Shown piece after piece: positions 17,601 through 24,341 of a stretch of DNA of 55,700 bases; the stretch's first letter is position 1, and each line of letters starts with the position of its first letter. Both the position numbers and the translations under genes were made by a program. The DNA comes from an uncultured Bacteroidales bacterium. GTDB lineage: Bacteria > Bacteroidota > Bacteroidia > Bacteroidales > Bacteroidaceae. The stretch is taken from NCBI GenBank assembly GCA_902799685.1, contig CADCBO010000025.1:1-55700 (forward strand), written 5' to 3'. Under the pieces are notes generated by a model. That model searched no databases, was not told the origin of the DNA, and saw only the letters and a program-made list of their open reading frames with translations.

Positions 17601-18580
17601 GTAACGACACCTTCGCTGGTCACTGTAGCCACGCCCGGATTGTCCGAACTCCATGTTACCGCCGACATGAAACTGTAATCTTCATTGCCACTTAAAAGAG
17701 TAACCTTCAATACTGACGATCCGCCTACAGTTAATTCCACATTATTATTGTCCAATGTAACGGACGTAATCCCTCTCCATGTATTGGAAGCACTCACAGG
17801 ACGCACGGAATAACCTCCATGCCGGTAGTAACCGCCCACATAGATATCATTCCCACTGTAAAAGCTTAAAGCGTATGCTCCGACAGGTTGATATGTGTAA
17901 AGTGAACTTGACCAATAAAGGCCGTATGAGTTTATTCCCAACTGTTCCTGTCTGAACATTCCTGCTGAAGGCAGGAAAATTGAACGGTCAGCAAATCCTT
18001 CTATATTACTTGTAATCTTATAACCTGTCACCCCGTTCTGCTCAACCCACTGCCAAGTACATTTGTTGACCAGCTCTTCAAATTCGACGCGAGTAGGAAT
18101 ACGCCATAATCCACTCCATTTAACGTGAGCCACATCATCATCTTCATCAAGGACAGTATTCCCGTCAATCCGTCCATAAGAACCGACGTTGCATTCCACA
18201 ACATATTTTGACATCTGTTCGTTGCCTAATGAATCATAACCTGTCCAATAACGATACTGCTCCATGGAATAATCCGTCTTGGTTTCAACCTCACCCCAGG
18301 CGTAGTAATCACCATAATCCTCAGGACTGGAAGCGCCTACGTTAAAAGTCGCCCACATTACGCTCAAGCCCAAATCCACATACTCAACGCCCTCAATCGG
18401 AGCATTCTCAAAAGAGAAAAAGATGCTATCAACATCCTCTACCAGATACTTTACCTTGCTGCCGTCTTTCTGATACACATTCATGTAATAAGCCTGTGCA
18501 GAGACAGACAGTGTTCCGGTCAACAACAACACAAGAGCAATTATGCCCTTCTGCAACGGCAATGTCAGAATCCTTTTCAT
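14675..18580 (-). CDS. multidomain SusD-like fusion protein with two FISUMP-like and Ig-like domains
   Basis: A 1301-residue secreted protein. In order: a signal peptide (about 1-29) without a lipobox cysteine; a short module with QKDGSKVKYLVEDVDS; a FISUMP/DUF1566-type domain (about 62-275, starting VDLGLSVMWATFNVG); a BIG2-like Ig domain (about 272-352); a second FISUMP-like domain (about 362-555, VDLGLSVQWATCNIG); another beta domain; a RagB/SusD domain (about 640-1110, with TPR-like helices and RIEEMYLILAEGKAMSG); and a lipocalin-like C-terminal part. SusD proteins are normally about 550-residue lipoproteins paired with SusC. Here there is no SusC nearby and no lipobox. It follows the small secreted gene upstream with an ATGA overlap. 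It is probably a surface glycan- or protein-binding component. Confidence 0.75.
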   Translation of the reverse strand: MKRILTLPLQKGIIALVLLLTGTLSVSAQAYYMNVYQKDGSKVKYLVEDVDSIFFSFENAPIEGVEYVDLGLSVMWATFNVGASSPEDYGDYYAWGEVETKTDYSMEQYRYWTGYDSLGNEQMSKYVVECNVGSYGRIDGNTVLDEDDDVAHVKWSGLWRIPTRVEFEELVNKCTWQWVEQNGVTGYKITSNIEGFADRSIFLPSAGMFRQEQLGINSYGLYWSSSLYTYQPVGAYALSFYSGNDIYVGGYYRHGGYSVRPVSASNTWRGITSVTLDNNNVELTVGGSSVLKVTLLSGNEDYSFMSAVTWSSDNPGVATVTSEGVVTAVSAGRAVIKASCKGVSATCTVIVNDYVPVDDYVDLGLSVQWATCNIGAMKPEESGRYYAWGEAEIKSEYSWDNYKFYNHEINPGFTKYNFFEEYGPVDYKYRLDMQDDVARVMLGAEWRMPTREELEELAYDCDWEWTSINGVEGYSVTGPSGNSIFLPAGGYRYESSNGSSDGLTSYYSSTLSDYTDGCAMGLDFTSGYHYIEVESRCFGELIRPVHSSSVPENVLKVQGIEFTADTVVAYVETTGWLTVNVLGDSSSFNIRPKFTFVNDEGYEVLGLASDGYYHTVSVGECDVIATLGSFSTKCHVVVTEKTVDMLVADALTSMKDYMATTDKHSDFGYPSVMMFTDANGFDVVQQENGYNWSGSDLDYSDRDYTYVAPKILWNNLYNMISASNNVIKQIDYNSDDPAQMFALGQMLALRAFSYWNLAQLFQFNYVGNENKPCVPLITELNAEEAAVNGCPRATVAQVYSQILNDLNNAIGSLASARILGLSRPDKGYIDVSVAYGLRARVNLTMGAWRAAADDAQSAIQASGARPSTKAEASRPAFWTADEPDWMWGIIVNEEDDVVQSGLVNYPSHMGSFNYGYCLYNGGRQINMSLYNSINSTDVRKGWWIDEQYYSPNLTQDELDYIWRYGYNPYTQVKFAPYNNVLGTDINANDIPLMRIEEMYLILAEGKAMSGANDEAKSILETFIRVYRDSAYVCPDVTGTALQDEIWRQRRIELWGEGLSWFDIMRLGKDVDRRGAGYYSYYVYNIPAGSDILLWRIPESVINSNPLISEEDNNPAADAPEPVEDYDLYSKEMMVGSYNFIYESYWGGKDTLSCSIVAGDSSMLIIRDLLLDGSVITGKFDNKTGKLVIDDLQYMGLYNLGEESYEIYLVTNDTEEITFHCSLNGTAIAYGSDSEDNIPLCFIAMQGDKMAGFFDVAVGDVLLVPYGLGSPGRAAVREKVGHRAGAQVSSRKGESFKMVTQD

Positions 18581-19044
18581 TTCTTCAATATTTTAACGTT
18601 CAGACTTTCAGAACTGATAATATAAGTACCTTCAGGAAGGTCGGCTATACTGAACTGGACATAACCGTTCCTGTCGGTCTTGTAAGACTGCAGAACCTTG
18701 CCGTCCGATGCTATCAGACGGACTGTTATTTCAGGCTTTGCTCCTGTCAGAGACACAACATACTCATCAAGTGAGATTGCAGCTATCCGTACATCGTCCT
18801 TTATGCCTTCCACTGCGGTTCCCTCAACATCAAAAGTAAACTTGGCAACAGTTGCCAACTGATACCTGGCTTCAGCTTTTGTGGATGTCACCACAAGCTC
18901 GTTGTCGGTAAATGTCACTACAGGTTTCTCCTCGAACCCGAAACTGATAATCTGTCCGTCCTTCTGATGGACATTCAACGTGTTCTGAGCCGCCATAGGC
19001 AAAATGGCAGAGAACAAAATCAATAAAAACAAGATCCTCTTCAT
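18577..19044 (-). CDS. small secreted protein with sorting-domain-like C-terminus
   Basis: A 155-residue exported protein: signal peptide (about 1-19, ending MAAQ), then NVHQKDGQIISFGFEEKPVVTF, which resembles the N-terminal module of the fusion protein translated after it. The final 75 residues resemble the Por secretion/T9SS-type C-terminal beta domain (LIASDGKVLQSYKT, then LPEGTYIISSES and a Lys-rich end). No T9SS genes are in the window, so true type IX export is uncertain; many gut Bacteroidales keep such ends without the system. It is the first gene of the two-gene transcript. Confidence 0.65.
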   Translation of the reverse strand: MKRILFLLILFSAILPMAAQNTLNVHQKDGQIISFGFEEKPVVTFTDNELVVTSTKAEARYQLATVAKFTFDVEGTAVEGIKDDVRIAAISLDEYVVSLTGAKPEITVRLIASDGKVLQSYKTDRNGYVQFSIADLPEGTYIISSESLNVKILKK

Positions 19045-19081
19045 ATCATTTTTATTTGGTAAGCCATTAGGAAATTATCGT

Positions 19082-19089
19082 CAAAAATA
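19082..19089 (-). promoter_or_regulatory. -7 element TATTTTTG for the SusD-fusion operon
   Basis: The minus strand reads TATTTTTG, an exact match to TAnnTTTG, about 38 bases before the ATG at 19044. Confidence 0.6.
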
Positions 19090-19122
19090 TATCTTTTTTA
19101 CTCTATTTCAAAATATTACAGG

Positions 19123-21828
19123 TCATTTCATTCTCCACCAGTCAAATGTGAACATATCCTTCTCGGCTCCGGTGAACACAAAATAGAGGTCGTGTATGCC
19201 GCGGATGCGTTTCTTGAATTTCCTTGTGAATCTCTTGAATTCCAGCTTTCCGCCTGTGGGAGTTACCGATATGATTCCCGCCATAGGCCCGTCGGGACTG
19301 TCCAGATGAATCTCCATGCAGCCTATTCCGTCCGAACCAAAAGACGCTATGATCTTTTTGGCGCCCTTCCTGCCAAAATCAACCCCGCGCACAAGAATGT
19401 ACTCTCCGTTGTCAATATCATGCACATACATGTTCCTGGGCAGGTATCCCAGCTTGTCATCAAACTCAAAACCGGAATCTTCGTATGAAGTCTTGAGTCC
19501 GTAGCCCCAGGCCATAGTCTCGGCCTCCACACGATGAAGCAGGTTGTCGTTACCGCGGCAATACGGGTCAAAAGGCTTGACCTGCTCCACCACATTATCC
19601 AGGAAATAGGGAACCTCCTGTATGGTACCGTCCGGATTGTAGTGCATCTCGGCCATAGAGACGGAACGCTGCTCGGCATGAGCGAATGTCTTAAGGTGCA
19701 TGATGTCATAGTTCAGTCCAAACACATAGCTCTTGCCTTTGTACTCTATTATACCGGGATGATTGCCGCGGGTACGCACTGTATGGTCCATTATGTGACC
19801 CTTGTACTCCCAGGGACCTTCCGGACCGTCACTCATGGCATAACCGATACCCTCAGGGCAGCAGGTGGATGCAAACGCCATGTAGTAATGGCCGTCATGT
19901 TTCCAGAACCAGGGACCCTCCTGATAATCCTCAATCTTGGGATGCTTCACAATAGGTCCGGCCAATGAAATCATATCCTTGCCCAACTTAACGGAATAGA
20001 GTTCCGGGTTACCCCAATACATATAAGCCTGACCGTCATCGTCTATCCATACGGTGGGGTCAATATCATTCCAATGCTCTTTCTGCCATACCAGCGGTTC
20101 ACCCAGCGGGTCGTGGAACGGGCCGTAAGGATGGTCGGCGGTAAGCACACCTATGCCGTGACCGTGAATGGGACAGTACATGTAATATGAACCGTTGGCC
20201 TCAACCACCTGTTCCGCCCATGCTCCGTTGTTGCCGTCATAGTACTTGAAGTCATCAAGCGAAGCTACAGGACCGTAATCCTGCCAGTTCACCAAATCGT
20301 CCGATACGTAAAGCAGCCAGTCAAACATCTGGAATCCGCGGGCGCCGTCATTATCATGAGTGGTATAAAGATACACCTTGCCGTCTATGACCACCGGAGC
20401 CGGATCGGCAGTGAAACGGGTCTGTACCAACGGCATGTTGGCGTGGGCATTGAACTGCCACCAGTCAAGGGTGAACGGCTTCTCTGTCTCACACCTGAAC
20501 TTGAGATACACATCATGAACTCCTGTCACATTGGTATCTATAAGGTATGTGAATGCTGCGGTGCGGAACCCCGCATTATCGGTGTTAACCGGAACCTTGC
20601 AGAACGGCTCACCATCCATATTGTCGGTATAGAACTCAATGGTTCCCTTGCCTTTCTGCTCGCCCACTACTACTACCACGGCTTTCTGGCCGCAATCCCT
20701 GAAATCAACTGAGCGTACGCGTATCCAGTCGCCGTCATCTATGTCAGTTACAAAGTGATCCTTGCCTGCACGGCGATCCACCTTGAGTCCGCGGGACTCG
20801 GCCTGGGTCTCGGCCTCCACACGCTTATAGGGGTCCAGGTTCTTTACGGGAGTCTTAACGCCCTCCTTTGTGAACGGTATGAACGGGAAAGAGCCGTCGG
20901 CATTCCACTTGAACTCCTCCACGCAGGCCGAACGGTTGTAACCGCCGCCACCCGGCAATCCGCCGTTGTGGTAGAACATAAAGTCACGGCCCTTGAAAGT
21001 GATATTGCCGCCGTGTATGGTAAAGCTGTTCTCAGCTTCATTCATTATACGGCCGCGATATGTCCAGGGGCCGTTTATGGTGGGAGCGGTGGAGTAAGCC
21101 ATGTGCTCGGGTACACCGCCGGCCGGATATGATATGTAATAGGTGCCGTTACGCTTCATCACCCACGGACCCTCCTCATACTGGGTCATCATCTCGTTCT
21201 GGCCCTTGGCCCAGTTCATCTTGCTCTGCAGCTCGCCAAAACATTTGGGGTCATGATATCCCGGAACCTCCTGCCAGCCGTTCTTGAACGAAACCATATC
21301 ATCGTTCAACTCGCCGTACCAGAGTCCCTTGTTGCCCCAGAACAGATATGCACGTCCGTCATCATCAACAAACACGGTGGGGTCTATGAATCCGAACCCC
21401 TCGGCCAGCGGGCCGCCTATGGCATCGGTCCACGGACCCTGCGGATCATCGGCTACGGCTACGGCCAGAGCATCACCGCCGTTAGCCTTGTTGCAGCATA
21501 CATACCAGTACCACTTGCCGTTGCGCTCCACACCCTGACAGGCCCACGCACGCTGTCCCTGACGGGCCCACTTGAATGTTGCGGTGGTAACCTGGGTGCC
21601 CAGATAGGTCCAGTTAACCATATCCTCGGTGCTGAACAGCATCCAGTCCTTCATGTTGAAGTCACGGTTGCGGCCGTCCTCATCATGGTCGGTAAAGAGA
21701 TACACCTTATCACCATACACAAACGGTGCGGGATCTGGTGTAAAAACAGTGCTGATGATAGGGTTCTGAGCCCATGCCAGAACCGGCAGCAAAGCCATAA
21801 TGGCCGGTAATTGTCTTAAGGTTTTCAT
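19123..21828 (-). CDS. tandem GH43-CBM6 / GH43-CBM6 secreted glycosidase
   Basis: A 901-residue exported protein containing two complete copies of a glycoside hydrolase family 43 five-blade propeller followed by a CBM6-like beta-sandwich. Module 1 (about 22-335) has PDPAPF (D32), FIDPTV and YEEGPW, the Asp/Asp/Glu triad. Its CBM (about 337-465) begins RVEAETQAES and ends TLDWWQF. Module 2 (about 475-755) has ADPAPV, DIDPTV and YQEGPW; its CBM (about 770-901) begins RVEAETMAWG and ends TFDWWRM. GH43 enzymes remove arabinose or xylose from arabinoxylan. Both active sites look intact. The gene starts 15 bases after maf with no clear promoter of its own, so it may be read through from the housekeeping genes. 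Confidence 0.85.
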   Translation of the reverse strand: MKTLRQLPAIMALLPVLAWAQNPIISTVFTPDPAPFVYGDKVYLFTDHDEDGRNRDFNMKDWMLFSTEDMVNWTYLGTQVTTATFKWARQGQRAWACQGVERNGKWYWYVCCNKANGGDALAVAVADDPQGPWTDAIGGPLAEGFGFIDPTVFVDDDGRAYLFWGNKGLWYGELNDDMVSFKNGWQEVPGYHDPKCFGELQSKMNWAKGQNEMMTQYEEGPWVMKRNGTYYISYPAGGVPEHMAYSTAPTINGPWTYRGRIMNEAENSFTIHGGNITFKGRDFMFYHNGGLPGGGGYNRSACVEEFKWNADGSFPFIPFTKEGVKTPVKNLDPYKRVEAETQAESRGLKVDRRAGKDHFVTDIDDGDWIRVRSVDFRDCGQKAVVVVVGEQKGKGTIEFYTDNMDGEPFCKVPVNTDNAGFRTAAFTYLIDTNVTGVHDVYLKFRCETEKPFTLDWWQFNAHANMPLVQTRFTADPAPVVIDGKVYLYTTHDNDGARGFQMFDWLLYVSDDLVNWQDYGPVASLDDFKYYDGNNGAWAEQVVEANGSYYMYCPIHGHGIGVLTADHPYGPFHDPLGEPLVWQKEHWNDIDPTVWIDDDGQAYMYWGNPELYSVKLGKDMISLAGPIVKHPKIEDYQEGPWFWKHDGHYYMAFASTCCPEGIGYAMSDGPEGPWEYKGHIMDHTVRTRGNHPGIIEYKGKSYVFGLNYDIMHLKTFAHAEQRSVSMAEMHYNPDGTIQEVPYFLDNVVEQVKPFDPYCRGNDNLLHRVEAETMAWGYGLKTSYEDSGFEFDDKLGYLPRNMYVHDIDNGEYILVRGVDFGRKGAKKIIASFGSDGIGCMEIHLDSPDGPMAGIISVTPTGGKLEFKRFTRKFKKRIRGIHDLYFVFTGAEKDMFTFDWWRMK

Positions 21829-21843
21829 ACGTTTGGGTTTATT

Positions 21844-22431
21844 TTATTGTTTGTCTAGGCAAAAGCTTATCAGTTCCTTGTAAAGGCGCTGCACAGGCAG
21901 CCCCACCACATTGAAATAACTGCCCTCAATGGCCTCCACACCCACATAGCCTATCCACTCCTGGATTCCGTAGGCACCGGCCTTGTCCATAGGCAGACCG
22001 CTGTTGACATAGCGGTTTATATCATCGTCGCTCAGATGGCCGAACTTAACCCTGGTAGTCACTGCAAAACTGCGTTCACGCCCGGATGTCATAAGAGTCA
22101 CGCCGGTTATCACCTCATGCCACCTGCCCGATAACAGATGCAGCATACGCACGGCATCGGCCTTGTCACGCGGCTTGCCAAGCACCTCACCATCTACACA
22201 CACTATGGTATCGGCTGTAATGACCAGTTCATCGGGAGCCATAGAAGGCCTGTAAGCGGCAGCTTTCTCACGTGATATGTAAAGCGGAATATCCTCACCC
22301 TTAAGGTCTTGAGGCCATGATTCGTCAATGCCGCCTTTAACATGAACGGTAAACTCTATACTCAATCCCGACATCAGTTCACGGCGGCGGGGAGAATTGG
22401 ATGCAAGTATTATCTTGTATGGAAGTTTCAT
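21844..22431 (-). CDS. maf: Maf-like nucleotide pyrophosphatase
   Basis: A Maf/HAM1-fold protein of 195 residues starting KLPYKIILASNSPRRREL, with the conserved SNSPRRREL substrate loop and ITADTIVCVDGEVLGKP. Maf proteins hydrolyse non-canonical or pyrimidine nucleoside triphosphates. I take the ATG at 22431, which leaves 1 bp after the HAD gene stop; a longer form from 22455 would add eight residues and overlap that gene. The order DUF2520, KdsC-like HAD, Maf is familiar from many Bacteroidales. Confidence 0.9.
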   Translation of the reverse strand: MKLPYKIILASNSPRRRELMSGLSIEFTVHVKGGIDESWPQDLKGEDIPLYISREKAAAYRPSMAPDELVITADTIVCVDGEVLGKPRDKADAVRMLHLLSGRWHEVITGVTLMTSGRERSFAVTTRVKFGHLSDDDINRYVNSGLPMDKAGAYGIQEWIGYVGVEAIEGSYFNVVGLPVQRLYKELISFCLDKQ

Positions 22432-22432
22432 A

Positions 22433-22951
22433 TTACCAGCCGAATGCGTGTTCATCCTTCATCCATTCGCCCTGCACCTTGAGCACCTGCTCCAGCACAT
22501 CACGCACGCAGCCTTCACCGCCATTATAGGGTGAAATGTACTTGCATACCGACTGTATCTCTTGACACGCATCGGCAGGACAGCAAGGCAGTCCGCACAG
22601 TTTCATCACCTGCCAGTCAGGTATGTCGTCGCCCATATAGAGAATCTCTTCCGGCTTGAGGCTATATTTCTGGACAAACCGGTTGAAATCATTAAGCTTT
22701 ATGTTTGAACAGATATAGACATCCTTAATGCCAAGCCCCTCATAACGTTTGCGGATTTCCTCCACGCGGGCCCCGGTAATGATGCACAGATGAAGCCCCA
22801 TCTTCACGGCCAGCTGCATGGCGTATCCGTCCTTTACGTTTACGGTACGCACGGGGTCGCCATCGGGCGAAAGGTTCATAACGGGCTTGCTCAGCACTCC
22901 ATCCACATCAAAAATCAGGGCACGGATAGAATTAAGGTCGTAGTTTATCAT
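22433..22951 (-). CDS. KdsC-like HAD phosphatase
   Basis: A 172-residue HAD-superfamily phosphatase of the KdsC/YrbI type. Motif I is [11 protein letters not shown] near residue 14, motif II is ITGAR, and motif IV is [11 protein letters not shown]. The short, cap-less form acts on 3-deoxy-D-manno-octulosonate 8-phosphate in KdsC. The stop is one base before maf and the start overlaps DUF2520 by 4 bases (ATGA). Its true substrate is not certain, since no other KDO genes lie nearby. Confidence 0.82.
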   Translation of the reverse strand: MINYDLNSIRALIFDVDGVLSKPVMNLSPDGDPVRTVNVKDGYAMQLAVKMGLHLCIITGARVEEIRKRYEGLGIKDVYICSNIKLNDFNRFVQKYSLKPEEILYMGDDIPDWQVMKLCGLPCCPADACQEIQSVCKYISPYNGGEGCVRDVLEQVLKVQGEWMKDEHAFGW

Positions 22952-23718
22952 TTCAGGTCCTTGTTTATGTCAATCGAAATAAGTCTATATAGTTCAGCGT
23001 ACTCCGGATACTCCTTGAGCAACGCCAGATGCCCGTCCACCACCTTGCGGTCACCGCGAACGGCGGGGCCGGTCTGGGCATCATGAGGTGCAATGCTCTC
23101 CACCTTGCGTGCGGTCTCTCGCACCAGCGGCAGCATCACACGGAACGGCACTCCCTCTGTGGCCAACAAATGCTCTGCAATGGCATACATGTGGTTACTG
23201 AAATTGCAAGTAAAAACCGCCGCCAAGTGCAGCTTCTTTCTTCCCTCCGAACTTAAAGAAGTTACGTCGGGCGAAATGCTCAACGCCAATTGCCTTATAT
23301 TGTCCAATGTCCAATCCGATGAGCCTTCAATGAACAGCGGCACCTGGCTCCAGTCTATACTGCTGGTCTTGGAAAAAGTCTGCATGGGATAAAGCACCCC
23401 ATACTCTAATGCGCCAGCCTCACGCCAGATATCCATAGGCACGCTACCGGCTGTATGCAGAAGCAATGTACCCTTAAGGCTCTTTACAATTGCAGGAGCC
23501 AATAGCTTGAGGGCATCATCCCTAAGCATCACTATTGCGGCATCAGATACAGGAACAGCCTTGAGATCTGTGATATATGGAACGCCCAAACGGTCAGCCA
23601 GGATATGCGCAGACTCCACGGTACGGCTATAGACCACCGTAATCTCATGCCCGGCCTCCAACAATCTTGGACCAAGGCATGTAGCCACGTTACCTGCTCC
23701 TATCAGCGCTATCCTCAT
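22948..23718 (-). CDS. DUF2520 / ProC-like Rossmann protein
   Basis: A 256-residue protein with an N-terminal NAD(P)-binding Rossmann fold ([14 protein letters not shown]) and a C-terminal helical DUF2520 domain ([20 protein letters not shown], then LVRETARKV). It resembles pyrroline-5-carboxylate or 6-phosphogluconate type reductases, but the family's substrate is unknown. It begins 6 bases after the nitroreductase gene. Confidence 0.85.
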   Translation of the reverse strand: MRIALIGAGNVATCLGPRLLEAGHEITVVYSRTVESAHILADRLGVPYITDLKAVPVSDAAIVMLRDDALKLLAPAIVKSLKGTLLLHTAGSVPMDIWREAGALEYGVLYPMQTFSKTSSIDWSQVPLFIEGSSDWTLDNIRQLALSISPDVTSLSSEGRKKLHLAAVFTCNFSNHMYAIAEHLLATEGVPFRVMLPLVRETARKVESIAPHDAQTGPAVRGDRKVVDGHLALLKEYPEYAELYRLISIDINKDLK

Positions 23719-23724
23719 ACAGAT

Positions 23725-24252
23725 TCAGAACTTGTCCCAATGAACCTTGCCCCACTCTATCTTATCATCCTCATAGGGCTTGCGTTCCATATTCTTGTAA
23801 CCGAATCCCACTATACACAGTGGTTCATATTGCTCCGGAACACCCAGCAACTCTGCCACGTACTGCTTGGTAGATCTGCCGTCGGCACCAAAGCGGCCAC
23901 GCTGATGGCACCAGCAGCTGCCCAAACCCAGATCCTCGGCCTGCATCTGCATATCAATCGCAGCGATTGAGCAATCCTCAACCCAACAGTCACTCTTGGT
24001 GGGATCACCCAGCACCACTACCGCAAACACTGCCTCGGCCAGAAAGCCCGATCCCATCTCACGGCTCTTGGACAAAGCCTCAAGTATGGCAGGGTCATCG
24101 ACTGCAATGAACTCCCATCCGCGGTTGTTCTTGGCGGTAGGTGAAATCAGGGCTGCACGCAGAATTATTTTCTTCTGCTCCTCAGTAAGTTTCTGTGTGG
24201 TAAACTTGCGCATGCTGCGGCGCGTTGCTATAAGGTCGCTGAATTTTTCCAT
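23725..24252 (-). CDS. nitroreductase-family FMN protein
   Basis: A 175-residue flavoprotein of the nitroreductase superfamily: FSDLIATRRSMRKFT at the N-terminus is the FMN phosphate-binding ATRRSxRxF motif, and the middle has SPTAKNNRGWEF and GLGSCWCH. Such proteins reduce nitro groups, quinones or other small electrophiles with NAD(P)H. It is the first gene of the run to maf and has its own promoter. Confidence 0.88.
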   Translation of the reverse strand: MEKFSDLIATRRSMRKFTTQKLTEEQKKIILRAALISPTAKNNRGWEFIAVDDPAILEALSKSREMGSGFLAEAVFAVVVLGDPTKSDCWVEDCSIAAIDMQMQAEDLGLGSCWCHQRGRFGADGRSTKQYVAELLGVPEQYEPLCIVGFGYKNMERKPYEDDKIEWGKVHWDKF

Positions 24253-24275
24253 ATCCCTCTATTATAATATTGTTG

Positions 24276-24283
24276 CGAATATA
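24276..24283 (-). promoter_or_regulatory. candidate -7 element for the nitroreductase-maf run
   Basis: TATATTCG on the minus strand is a common variant of the phylum's -7 element, about 24 bases before the ATG at 24252. A weaker TTATTTTG on the plus strand near 24320-24327 may serve the divergent receptor gene. Confidence 0.5.
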
Positions 24284-24341
24284 GCAATAAAACAGCGTCC
24301 CGCATATACTTTCAAGACTTATTTTGCGTTTAGACTGATGA

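Noticed and set aside
18577-19044. Proof of type IX secretion
   Set aside because: The C-terminal end looks like a sorting domain, but no Por/Gld secretion genes are in the window and such tails persist in Bacteroidales without the system.
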